Below, one piece after another: positions 33,996-43,844 of a stretch of DNA of 64,000 nucleotides; positions within the stretch are counted from its first letter, which is position 1; every line of letters begins with the position of its first letter. The stretch is from Beverwykella pulmonaria (lineage: Eukaryota > Ascomycota > Dothideomycetes > Pleosporales > Melanommataceae). The stretch is taken from the NCBI GenBank assembly GCA_001599595.1, contig BCHH01000007.1, positions 488,994-552,993 on the forward strand. The letters run 5' to 3'. The notes beneath the pieces are model-generated. The model saw only the letters and a list, made by a program, of their open reading frames with translations. It did not search any database and was not told the DNA's origin. Both the position numbers and the translations under genes were made by a program.

Positions 33996-34420
33996 TGCAG
34001 TGGAGTAAAGGTGTGTGTGATAGAAATATATCACACGGGGGTAGGAGGGCGACTCGCAGTCATGCGATGTCCGAAGCAGCAATGCACTGAAGGAGGGAGA
34101 TTCATCACCGTGGAGGTTTGGCAGTAGACTATTTGCAATTTCGTTGTATCTAGCTACCAAATCAAATGAAAGAAGAAGCAGTGATGAAAGATATATAAAA
34201 TATTCGTGGTCTCGTTGGGTTGAGTTTCGTGTTGGTGCTCATTCGATTCGATTCCATGTCCTTGGGTGTGGTGTTCGGATACCCATATATATGCCGCATT
34301 GATTGATGACGAAGCAAACAGCTGACAAAGAAAACAAGACCTGTTCCTTGCACCATACATTCAAGCCTTCCACCCGTGCCAGTGGTATATTCGCGCAAAG
34401 TAGCACTTTGCTACGGCGCA
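33996..34420 (+). repeat. R4 solo-LTR-like element, copy A (in copia integrase)
   Basis: 425 bp, TGCAGTGGAG...CTACGGCGCA. TTAT precedes it (33992-33995) but ATAT follows it (34421-34424), so its own duplication is not at both sides. It is the exact inverted copy of 35325-35749 as far as I can read: the translated ORFs on both are identical. Confidence 0.85.
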
Positions 34421-35324
34421 ATATTGTTTTAGCAGCATCCCCCGCGTTAACTAAACAGAGGGGAGACGCAATTCTAGGTAGTCTCCCAGGTGTAAGTAAG
34501 CGCTATCCTTAGGGGCATTTCCCCTATTCTTAGCGCTTCCTGTGCTAGCACCCCCTCTACTGCTCCCCTGCTCTCTAGAGTCTGTGTAGTCTCCTAGGTG
34601 TGGATAAGCGCTATCCTTAGAGGCATCTCCCCTATTCTCAGCGTCCTTATCTCCCCTTTTATCTCTTCTAGACTTGGCAGGGCCCTGCAGTAGCTAGGTA
34701 GGCGCGTTGTGCTAGAGTTTGTTCTTGAGCTTGTCTTCAAGTTCTTCTAGAACTAGTTGTAGCGCGCTTTTCTCCTTCTCCCCCCTTGCTGTCGCACAAG
34801 GGTGCTTGGGGGGCTGCTAGGGCGCATAATTATTAGAGGGCTGTTTTGCCATAGCCATAGCAACTGTATTTTCCACTAGGTGCTTATCAAGCCCCCAGAA
34901 TTTATCAAAGCAAGGCTGAATGTCGTCCAGGCAGACCAGATCGTGGGTGACAATAATTCTGCTGTTGTCCCGCAGGACCTAGTAATGCAAGTTGCCGTAG
35001 TAGCCTATAAGGTAGCATAGTACTCCCTTGTTGTCAGCCAGTTTGTTCTGTTGGCCTGTTTTGTAGATTAGGCACCAGCTTCCTATTAGCCTTAGATGCG
35101 CGATGTCCAGTTTTTTGCCATACTAGGCCTTATATAGAGTAACTTTTAGTTGCTAGTGCAGCATAAATAGGCGGAGGTACGCAATCATGCGCACCACAAA
35201 GGGCTATAGATCAAGCAGCAGTTTGCTTAAGAGCATTGTTGCCATTATGCGCTTATAGATAATCTAGTTAGTGACCTTAGCCACCCTGTTTGACTAGTGT
35301 TAATTAGTGCCAGTAAACTCATAA
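34421..35324 (-). pseudogene. Inverted block of copia pol (integrase C-terminal part and linker)
   Basis: On the minus strand it begins with YEFTGTN, continuing the integrase motif G-I-T-Y-E-F-T that breaks off at 33995. It then has SNRVAKVTN, the segment LRLIGSWCLIYKTGQQNKLA (the copia G-C-x-A-Y/K-x-x-KL region), KGVLCYLIGYYG (the G-x-L-I-G-Y motif) and IIVTHDLVCLDD. The plus-strand neighbours on both sides are copia in the other direction, so this block is flipped. Several stops, mostly TAG. Confidence 0.85.
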
Positions 35325-35749
35325 TGCGCCGTAGCAAAGTGCTACTTTGCGCGAATATACCACTGGCACGGGTGGAAGGCTTGAATGTATGGTGCAAGGA
35401 ACAGGTCTTGTTTTCTTTGTCAGCTGTTTGCTTCGTCATCAATCAATGCGGCATATATATGGGTATCCGAACACCACACCCAAGGACATGGAATCGAATC
35501 GAATGAGCACCAACACGAAACTCAACCCAACGAGACCACGAATATTTTATATATCTTTCATCACTGCTTCTTCTTTCATTTGATTTGGTAGCTAGATACA
35601 ACGAAATTGCAAATAGTCTACTGCCAAACCTCCACGGTGATGAATCTCCCTCCTTCAGTGCATTGCTGCTTCGGACATCGCATGACTGCGAGTCGCCCTC
35701 CTACCCCCGTGTGATATATTTCTATCACACACACCTTTACTCCACTGCA
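35325..35749 (-). repeat. R4 solo-LTR-like element, copy B, inverted relative to copy A
   Basis: 425 bp, reverse complement of copy A. ATAA precedes it (35321-35324; this is TTAT reversed) and ATAT follows it (35750-35753). The two duplications are therefore swapped between copies A and B. Confidence 0.85.
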
Positions 35750-36605
35750 ATATGTGCTTATGTTCGCGCTTATTAGCTTTGCCGCCCTAGCTGCTAAGGC
35801 TATTAAGCCAAAATTGCTGTCTAAAGCCCAAAGTTCCCCGCAGTAGAAGCAGTGGGCTAAGGCAATAAAACAGGAGCTTTACTCCCTGGAGATGAACAAG
35901 ACCTGGACTATAGTACTACAACCTGGAAATTGAGCTGTACTTAGTAGGAAGTGGGTATACAAGCTGAAACGCGGACTAGACGGTTAGATCCTCCAGCACA
36001 AGGCCTGCTGGGTAGTGCGCGGATTTGAACAACAATACGGGATTGACTACAACAAAACATTTGCCTCTGTGGTTAAGCTAATAAGCTACAAGGCACTGTT
36101 TGCCATCTTAGCTNCGCTAGACCTAGAAATACACCAAATAGACGTGAAAACAGCGTTCCTGTACAGGGAGGTGGAGGAGGAGATATACGTAGAACAGCCA
36201 CCTGGCATAAACAACTCTGCCAACCCTGACCTAGTATGTTGATTGAACAAAGCCTTGTACAGACTGAAGCAGGCACCCCAAATCTAGTACACTACTCTAG
36301 CTGGCTTCCTCCTTGATCTGGGCTTTGAGCTGCTGGTAGCTAATCTAGGCATCTTTGTTAAAGGGCACACCTATGTAGCTGTGTATGTAGATAATCTGTT
36401 AATTGCTGGCCTAGATCTAGGAGAGGTGCAGCAGCTACATCGGCAAAATGTAAATTAGAATCTGGTTGCTGTGGTTAACCATGGTTAACCATGGTTAGCT
36501 AGGTTAGTGAGATTTGGTGGTTAGTGAGATTACGAGAGCCTCATTTGGCGGGTCGCGATTACCGTGATTAGCTGTGGTTACCACGAGCAATCTATACAGG
36601 TATCT

Positions 36606-37420
36606 NNNNNNNNNNNNNNNNNNNNNNNNNNNNNNNNNNNNNNNNNNNNNNNNNNNNNNNNNNNNNNNNNNNNNNNNNNNNNNNNNNNNNNNNNNNNNNN
36701 NNNNNNNNNNNNNNNNNNNNNNNNNNNNNNNNNNNNNNNNNNNNNNNNNNNNNNNNNNNNNNNNNNNNNNNNNNNNNNNNNNNNNNNNNNNNNNNNNNNN
36801 NNNNNNNNNNNNNNNNNNNNNNNNNNNNNNNNNNNNNNNNNNNNNNNNNNNNNNNNNNNNNNNNNNNNNNNNNNNNNNNNNNNNNNNNNNNNNNNNNNNN
36901 NNNNNNNNNNNNNNNNNNNNNNNNNNNNNNNNNNNNNNNNNNNNNNNNNNNNNNNNNNNNNNNNNNNNNNNNNNNNNNNNNNNNNNNNNNNNNNNNNNNN
37001 NNNNNNNNNNNNNNNNNNNNNNNNNNNNNNNNNNNNNNNNNNNNNNNNNNNNNNNNNNNNNNNNNNNNNNNNNNNNNNNNNNNNNNNNNNNNNNNNNNNN
37101 NNNNNNNNNNNNNNNNNNNNNNNNNNNNNNNNNNNNNNNNNNNNNNNNNNNNNNNNNNNNNNNNNNNNNNNNNNNNNNNNNNNNNNNNNNNNNNNNNNNN
37201 NNNNNNNNNNNNNNNNNNNNNNNNNNNNNNNNNNNNNNNNNNNNNNNNNNNNNNNNNNNNNNNNNNNNNNNNNNNNNNNNNNNNNNNNNNNNNNNNNNNN
37301 NNNNNNNNNNNNNNNNNNNNNNNNNNNNNNNNNNNNNNNNNNNNNNNNNNNNNNNNNNNNNNNNNNNNNNNNNNNNNNNNNNNNNNNNNNNNNNNNNNNN
37401 NNNNNNNNNNNNNNNNNNNN
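36606..37420. other. Assembly gap (815 N)
   Basis: Run of unknown bases inside the DNA transposon. Isolated Ns at about 36114, 37596-37602, 37915-38351, 38507 and 42686 suggest unresolved repeat copies. Confidence 0.99.
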
Positions 37421-38009
37421 CCCTGGTTACCTAGGTTGACTTTATTTGTTATTATAGTATGTATTACTTTAGTAGTAAATTCTCTACATTAGGGAAAGGT
37501 TTGTATTAGGTTTCAGAGCTTTGTGTCAAAAACATATATATTGTTCTATTACACATGCCACTTCAATCCACGCTTGCCTTACACAAGCACCCAACNCCCC
37601 NAAAGCCCCCCAACGCCCAACACAACTATTGTTCAACGCTTGCTGTCCCTAGCAATTCCTGTCTGTTTAGGTTTAACTTTTGTCTAGGTGTATGCTTGCT
37701 GTGTGACACCTTATTAGCTGTGTTCTAAACAAGACGTATTGTTTCTGCGGTCTCCTTAACTTACGTGCTCTATAATTGCTGCGTTTACCTAAGTATGCTT
37801 CTGCTGCGCGCCTGCCTTGTTATGAGAGGCTATTAGTAGCAGAGGATAAAGGTTTAATTAAATAGTGTCACAAAGACGCAGCATCACAAGGGAACGCGAG
37901 ATGAACAAACATCTNATTCTCTAGATTNACNGACTACGTACAACTATTGTGGTTGTCAAAGAGGAAAGCTAGAGAACAAAGAAATAATNGGATGCCTTAG
38001 CTATATACT

Positions 38010-38110
38010 NAGGGATGTAGTCAAGGCGCAGGAGCATNGTCAAGGCGCAGGAGCATGGTCAAGGCGCAGGGGCATGGTCAAGGCGCGGAACAGCGGTCAA
38101 GGTGCAGGGG
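38010..38110. repeat. Tandem repeat, 18-bp unit GTCAAGGCGCAGGAGCAT
   Basis: About five imperfect copies in a row inside the DNA transposon. Confidence 0.8.
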
Positions 38111-38429
38111 CACTCACGCGACAAGCGTGTGTGTGACGGGAACGACAGTTACCGTCACAATTAGATACTACAGATACAATCTCAGGTGTGATGAATTATN
38201 ATACAAAACGTTGCGTAAGGAGCTCAACCAGAGGTCCTTCGCGTTTAAATAAATACTTAGCATGGTTTGTGCATCAGGGGTCTGGTTTGTGCGCAGGCCA
38301 AGCCTAGTTAGGACTTAGTTCTGTCAGTGTACTGTGAGTCAGAATNGGATNATGTGCGCAAAGGGTATTAGTTGGTATTGTGCGCAAGTTCAGGTGTGTG
38401 AAGTACTGTGCTGCGGAGTACAGTACTTG

Positions 38430-38540
38430 TCAGGACCGTTGTTTAGGACCGTCGTTCAGGACTGTTGTTTAGGACCGTCGTTCAGGACCGTTCAGGACTG
38501 TCGTTCNGGGCCGTTGTTCAGGACCATCATTCAGGATTGG
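38430..38540. repeat. Tandem repeat, unit AGGACCGTTGTTC (variants)
   Basis: About eight imperfect 12-13 bp copies inside the DNA transposon. Confidence 0.75.
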
Positions 38541-38631
38541 TGTCGCGGTAGTTACTGTGACACAGTGTCATCTTCTCCAAGGTTATACTCTAAGCCTAAA
38601 TGATTTGAGACACAAACAAAAGGTTTCTACA

Positions 38632-38722
38632 ATTTGTATAGTTTGTATATGGTTTGTATATAGTTTGTATGGCTTGTATGGTTTGTATGGTTTGTATGGT
38701 TTGTATGGTTTGTATGGTTAGT
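38632..38722. repeat. Tandem repeat, unit GGTTTGTAT
   Basis: About nine copies of a 9-10 bp unit, just before the transposon's right end; similar GGTTAACCATGG repeats lie near its left end (36470-36495). Confidence 0.8.
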
Positions 38723-39915
38723 GTGGTAACCGGTGGTCAACCATGGTTAGTACATGGTTTGGAAAATTTAACCGAATTCCCGATGTAAAAAAGGATCTGT
38801 CAAAGCGCTTTGACATAACAGATCTAGGGGAGTGCCAGTACTATCTAGGCATAGAGATTATCTGCAATCGCCAAAACCAAACAATCTGGCTTTCCTAGCA
38901 AGGGTATATTATGAAAATGCTTGCTAACTTTAACTTCACGGACGGCCATAAGGCTGTAGGCACCCCTATAGATAGAAAGCTAGAACTAGCACCTAAGGAC
39001 TTTGAAGCCAAGGATTTAGATAGAAAGTGGTATCAACAGGCTGTTGGATCTCTTATGTACCTGATGATGGGCACCTAGCTAGATATTGCCTTTACAGTAT
39101 CTGCCCTAAGCTAGCACATAGCCAATCCCACAGACCAGCACCTTACTGCTGTTAAGCGCACCTTCTGATACCTGCGCGGCACCCTCAACCTTATGCTAGT
39201 GTACTAAGGAGATCTCACCTTGTTAATAGGGTACACAGATGCCAACTGGGCAGGAGATATTGTGACTCGGCGCTCCACCTTGGGCTACGTGTTCTACATA
39301 GGAAGCGGCGCAATCAGCTGGTCTTCAAAAAGACAGGGCTGTTGCGCGCTCTCCTTGTGCGAGGCCAAGTACATGGGACAGACGCAGGCAGCCAAAGAAG
39401 CTATTTGGCTGAGAGGCCTGTTGGAAGAGCTGCTGGGGGAGCTGGGCGACTGTAAACCACCCTCCGCCACTATTATATTTAGCAACAACTAGGGCGCCAT
39501 TGCCCTGGCCTGGAACCCACAATTCCACGCTAGAACAAAACACATTGATACTTAGCACTACTTTGTGTGGGAGGCCTAGGAAAATGGGCAGGTGGATATC
39601 CAGTTCACCCCAACTAAACAGCAGGTGGCAGATAGGCTCACAAAAGCGCTGGCGAAGCCCGCTTTCGTTTAATTTTGGCAGGCACTTGGGCTGGAAAAAT
39701 GGCAGCACTAAGACTTAGTTTAGCATGAAGTTGACTGAGCAGAGGGAGTAAGCTAGTTTAGTATAAAACTAGCTGGCTAAGGAAGCACTAGTACTCTTCC
39801 CTCCATTTGCCCCACAGAGGTGGGTTTGGGAGGGTTTGACGAGGCTGGGCAGCCAAAGGCTGGGGGAGTAGCCAGAGGCAAGGGAGTGTGAGGTGCTTGA
39901 GGCACCAAGGGGGAG

Positions 39916-40098
39916 TGTTGAAAGGCAGCTGGCTAGCCGAGACTGGGACACGTGACATCCTCGTGACAGGCACATGATAGGCACGTGACCAAGATGGCTG
40001 GGCAGATGTCCGAGTATATAGCACCAGCCTGGTTCTATGTTGGCACCTCAAGCAATATTTTTCTGTCCCCTCCCACTCAGAGCTCTCACATTTTAACA
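39916..40098 (+). repeat. 3' LTR of the copia element
   Basis: 183 bp, identical by eye to the 5' LTR, preceded by the polypurine tract AAGGGGGAG and followed by target duplication ACTAG (40099-40103). Confidence 0.92.
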
Positions 40099-40428
40099 AC
40101 TAGAATCCATCTTTTAGCCTTCTTTAGACTCGATCGTTGTTCCTCCCCTTTTGGTAGATACGCGACCCAGAATGGGCGACAACGACTCCGACGGACGAAC
40201 TGCACTATTCTATGTAAAAGAATCGCTATTACCAAGTGTCCAAAACGCTCCTAGGCCCAATCTCCGATTTTAATGTACGATGCGGCAGTCTATTATGGCA
40301 TCCCGTGCTGAACGGACATGTTACCATTGTCATACAACTTCTGGAACTGTCGGTAAACTTGAATGTGATAGAGAGAAACTTCAATAGAGCGCCTTTCTAG
40401 ATGACTGTATCAAATGATCATGAATATG

Positions 40429-40561
40429 TGTAACGGTTTAGGCTTGTCCTGATGTACCTAGCTGATCAAGGTCTGGCGGCTTATAAGCTGCTCTGATTTG
40501 ATCCCTCCTAGAACAACGCAGTCGCAAAATGATCACTGCCCCCCATCAGAATACCCCTACA
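40429..40561 (+). repeat. Solo-LTR-like element, family R7, ATATG duplication
   Basis: 133 bp, TGTAACGGTTTAGG...ATACCCCTACA. The target duplication ATATG is at 40424-40428 on the left. On the right it is split: A at 40562, and TATG at 40701-40704, because R3 inserted one base beyond its end. The other copy is at the start of the window. Confidence 0.8.
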
Positions 40562-40562
40562 A

Positions 40563-40695
40563 TGTAAGCTGAAGCGTGTGAGGAAAGAGGTGTCAAGATG
40601 TGTATTGTATGTGATGTATGTACAGCTGATATATATATGACGGACTGATTAGTCAGTGGCATATCCACGTGACATTATGGTGTCCTCGGCTTACA
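40563..40695 (+). repeat. 133-bp solo-LTR-like element, family R3, TACAA duplication
   Basis: TGTAAGCTGAAG...CTCGGCTTACA, nearly identical to 14361-14494. TACAA is duplicated at 40558-40562 and 40696-40700. It inserted at the 3' end of the R7 element. Confidence 0.87.
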
Positions 40696-42739
40696 TACAA
40701 TATGTTACGAAACTGCTGCTTACCTACCGAATGTTGAGATTGAAGCTCATGATGGGTTTTACGATCGGAAGTTTATGTGGGAGGTTGTATCCCACAGACA
40801 TTTTGTAATTGCAAAACTATGCCAGTTTATGGGCCAGCGGGATTTTTTTATTGGAGCCAACTTAGTAAGCAAGGTTTTCGCGAAGTTGCTGGAAAATCAC
40901 TGTAAAGCTGCTGTAATCGCAGTGAAATATAAAAAGGGGAGATTTAAGTAATTATATATACAATAATAGTTTACAAAACACTACCACTCATCCTCTTTAT
41001 TGTTGTCATCCTCCAGCGGCGGGTCTAGCAGATCTGCCATGTAGTAAGGTTAAGCAGTATTTGCAGCTGCAGTTAAGAATTCTGCTAAGAGCAGACGTTT
41101 GCGGCATACTGCAGGTTGTGGAAATAGAGCTGCGCATACCGCAGAAGCTCGCCAGCAGCCTCCTCTATTAGACTGCTTAGATAATATAGGGCACTGTGTA
41201 TCTAAAAAACCTAGACGCCCTGCCTGCAGGCGCTGTGGTTAGTAGGAGTGCAGTCAACAGACGTAAAGGCAAAGGCAGCGTTGTAAGCGCGGAGCTGTTT
41301 GCAGAAATAGTGGGATTTCACGCAGTTGTCCTGCAAGAGACAGTAAACAAAGGTAGGCAGCAGCTAAAAGTTAGGAAGAGAAATGTTGCTGTCTAGACAG
41401 CAGGTTATAAAACAAGGAGAAGACGTAGGGGAATTGGTTGATTGCTCTGCTAGTAAAACGCACTGCAGTATAGGCAAATTGTTGACTGCATGCTGCTAAG
41501 GTTGTCGTAGTCATTGTCAAGAGGCCGCTGGAGAAGGAATACAGGCAGCTGCGGTGGCAGAACAGCTAATCTAGCCTCCGCAGCCTCTAAGAGATCCTTG
41601 TCTAGGAGTCCGCCATCTAGGTCTTCCTCCTTAGAAGGGAAATCCGCATCTAGGAGACTGCTATCTAGGTCTTCTGTAGTAGGAGTAGGAAGATCTCTGT
41701 GTACAAGTCTGCTGTTTAGCTCTTCTACTAAAGACCTAGATAAGGGCGGCAGGCTACTGCAGCGTAGTGACGGCGGATGGGAAGTAGAGGAACAGTGAAG
41801 GCGGTGACGGTTAGTACGGGCAGTCTACAGCGTTAGCTAGCAATTTGTAGAGGAGAGAGAGAGAGGCATACAGAGGCGCAGGAAGTCCACGGTTGGTATA
41901 GTGCTCCTATACAATTTATGCGGAAAAAGGAGAGTAGTTAATATATCCTGTAGGCGGTGCAGAACGTTGCAGACAAGGGCTGGCTTACAGCTAGAGAGAA
42001 GTTAGGGTGATTAATAGCCTGCCGGCGTTGCTGTTCACAGGGACCGCGCGGCATCTCCATGAGGGGAACGGTACAAAAAGGTAACAAGAGAAGGAAACGG
42101 AAAAGAAGGAAAAGGGGTGCGTCGGCACGGAACGGAAAAATGTAGGACCGTTGAAGATGCAGCGCGACGCTAACAAGGGCACGGACAGAAAACGACAACT
42201 TTGCACGACGACAGCACCACGTACAGGGCATAATAAAGTGTGAGAGTAGCAGGAGGAGGTAGCGGCAGATTTTACGGTACTAATAGTACTAGTTTCAAGG
42301 GGTGCAGGGGGGTGGTTCCCGACTTGAACATTGTCTGTTTATAATAAGATGCCAATCCCTAGGGCCAGCGGGGGTGGATTTTAGCAGGAATTAGACGCTG
42401 AGAAGGAGTATAAGATCTAAGAGATAAAGGCGAAAGCAGAATTATACGCCCGCAGGTTCCAAAAATCGCGCGATTTATGCCTGTTGCCCTGTGCAAGGTT
42501 GAAGAGGTAACAGGGCAGCAGCTTGAATTCAGGCAGGTCTACGGCGCTGTTAGAGCAGCGGGGAGCAGTCCGCGTTGAGCCAGCCGCCTGGAAGAAGGCT
42601 CCGCAGCAGATGCAGGAGGTACGCCGAAGTGATCTGATATTATAGTAATCACCGCCTAGCAGCATCTCTGGTAAACGTTGTGACCNTAAATCAGGCATAG
42701 TAGGTGGGGGGTCTACATCGTGCGGTCTACTCACAGGAG

Positions 42740-42832
42740 CATCTTGTTGTTCCTGCTGTGCTTGCTGTTCCTGCTATGCTTGCTGTTCCTGCTGTGCTTG
42801 CTGTTCCTGCTGTGCTTGCTAATCCTGCGGCT
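42740..42832 (-). repeat. 18-bp tandem repeat encoding a Gln-rich stretch
   Basis: About five copies of TGTTCCTGCTGTGCTTGC; on the minus strand it encodes (QAQQEQ)n within the Helitron-like ORF, with two copies altered to a TAG stop. Confidence 0.85.
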
Positions 42833-43483
42833 CTTGCAGTACGGCAGGAGTTGGTAGAGCATTAATACGGGGGCGCTGCGCTAGGGGAGCAGTCATATTA
42901 GACGCAGAAGAGATACGCGGACGGCGACGACGGGACTAATAGGCGTAAGCAAAGGCAAAGAGGGGAGAAAAGGACAGGTATAGGATTAAGAGTGTGAGGT
43001 ATAGAAGGCTGCCTTCTATAACAGAGCGTTTGGGCGGCGCAGAAGTAGAGGACTAACGCAGGCAACGGCAGTAGCTTGTCTAATAGTAATTAGCAGGAGT
43101 TACAGATCTAAAGTAATAAGTACAGACTGCATGCAGTAAATGGCGGAAGAGGGATGGCTAATAGCTAGTGAAAAGTTAGGAGGATTAATGGCTTGCTCAC
43201 ACTGCTGCTGCTGAGAACCACGTCGCGGCATGTTAACAAACAAATAAAAGAGGTAGGAAAAACGGATGGTTGCAGTAGAGAAGAAAAGGGGGAGACAATT
43301 AAAACGGAAAAACAGTTTCTCCGTTATAGAGCTAACGGGCTTTCGCACAGACCAGATTGGTGGGCACGGACGAAAAGTGCATAGTTTGGACGACGACGAC
43401 GACGGCTAGAGAAGGTAAAATCGTAAAAGATGGGTAGTAGGAGAAAGCGGCGGTCCTGACGGACCGCAAGGTACCATTTGCTG

Positions 43484-43515
43484 GACCTAACTCCCGCTAG
43501 CGCGGGAGTTAGGTC
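43484..43515. repeat. Perfect 14-bp-arm hairpin
   Basis: GACCTAACTCCCGC, loop TAGC, GCGGGAGTTAGGTC; the pairing extends weakly into TTGCT/AAGCAA. It is close to the 5' side of the minus-strand Helitron remnant, so it may be a subterminal Helitron hairpin. A second short hairpin (GCGGTCC/GGACCGC) is at 43449-43466. Confidence 0.7.
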
Positions 43516-43844
43516 AAGCAAAATTATTATATAGAAGATTGTCGGTAACCCCGAGGGTATTCACGGTCACGGTAGAGGTAATCGACTGGTTGAATGTATT
43601 ACCACGTAGCAGTGGGCTCCAATACCGTAGTATTAGTGTCCTGCTTGTGTGGTGATGATATTCTTGAGGTTCTAAGATACGGGGATCCTTGAAGTTGCCT
43701 TGACTCAGAAAGCTGATCATGTGACTGCCGCCAGAGCGGGGAAATCACGTGATATCAACGCTGAGAAATCATGTGATACCAACAACTATACTATCCAGGA
43801 AAGGAGTAAAATTCAGTGCAAAAGACGCCCATCATGGCTGCATA

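Larger units (their letters stand above)
36438..38785. mobile_element. TA-flanked DNA transposon (Tc1/mariner or pogo-like), with N gap
   Basis: Inserted in the copia RT with TA on each side (36436-36437, 38786-38787). The ends are inverted: CATCGGCAAAATGTAAATT on the left, and the right end read backwards begins CATCGGGAATTCGGTTAAATT. Removing the insert and one TA rejoins the RT frame perfectly (VQQLKKDLSK). The visible interior has no transposase, only simple tandem repeats; a transposase could lie in the 815 N bases. Confidence 0.75.
35754..39715 (+). pseudogene. Copia reverse transcriptase and RNase H (broken, split by a transposon)
   Basis: RT part 1 at about 35860-36435: AIKQELYSLEMNKTWTI, RKWVYKLKRG, QQYGIDYNKTFASVVKL and QIDVKTAFLYREVEEEIYVE. 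The catalytic box reads AVYVDNLLIAG (about 36373), so the second Asp of YVDD is Asn. RT part 2 from 38786: KKDLSKRFDITDLGECQYYL. RNase H: YTDANWAGDIVTRRSTLGYV (39224), SLCEAKYMG, and the KHIDT-x-HYFV end (about 39540). Stops throughout. A purine tract (39907-39915) precedes the 3' LTR. Confidence 0.85.
31390..40098 (+). mobile_element. Full-length Ty1/copia retrotransposon, degenerate and nested
   Basis: 8.7 kb between two identical 183-bp LTRs and two copies of ACTAG (31385-31389, 40099-40103). Order on the plus strand: gag, protease, integrase, reverse transcriptase, RNase H, which is the copia order (integrase before RT). The body has many in-frame stops; of 27 I counted, about 17 are TAG. 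It is interrupted by two R4 elements (33996, 35325) with the DNA between them inverted, and by a TA-flanked DNA transposon (36438-38785). None of these proteins can be made from this copy. Confidence 0.9.
40104..40890 (+). pseudogene. Ankyrin-repeat pseudogene, segment 2, split by solo LTRs
   Basis: Frames show ankyrin features: LNGHVTIVIQLLELSVNLNV (about 40300-40365), then, after two nested insertions (40429-40695), TKLLLTY / PNVEIEAHDG and VIAKLCQFMGQRD. Frame changes and stops show the gene is dead. It continues segment 1 across the copia insertion. Confidence 0.55.
40930..43540 (-). mobile_element. Degenerate Helitron remnants (two related N-terminal modules)
   Basis: On the minus strand, two related modules lie in tandem. 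Each starts with a similar short segment: MPRRGSQQQQCEQAINPPNF at about 43231, and MPRGPCEQQRRQAINHPNF at about 42053. Each later reaches a Helitron helicase-like N-terminal signature. The upstream module ends AVDLPEFKLLPCYLFNL...SRDFWNLRAYNSAFAFIS (42417-42560); the other ends LRAYNAAFAFTSVDC (about 41250-41400). A cysteine pair (CICCGAFF) precedes the first, as in the family. No Rep or helicase catalytic core survives. In-frame stops are frequent. Confidence 0.55.

Noticed and set aside
36564..37439. Long open frames of 286-291 codons
   Set aside because: They are almost entirely N from the assembly gap.
38010..38722. CRISPR-like array
   Set aside because: The units are direct minisatellite repeats with no spacers, in a eukaryotic transposon.
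36438..38785. Possible Helitron or LTR origin for the insert in the copia RT
   Set aside because: TA duplications and inverted CATCGG ends fit a Tc1/mariner-pogo type element better.
43484..43515. Transcription terminator
   Set aside because: A hairpin of this kind is not a terminator in fungi; it lies in transposon sequence.
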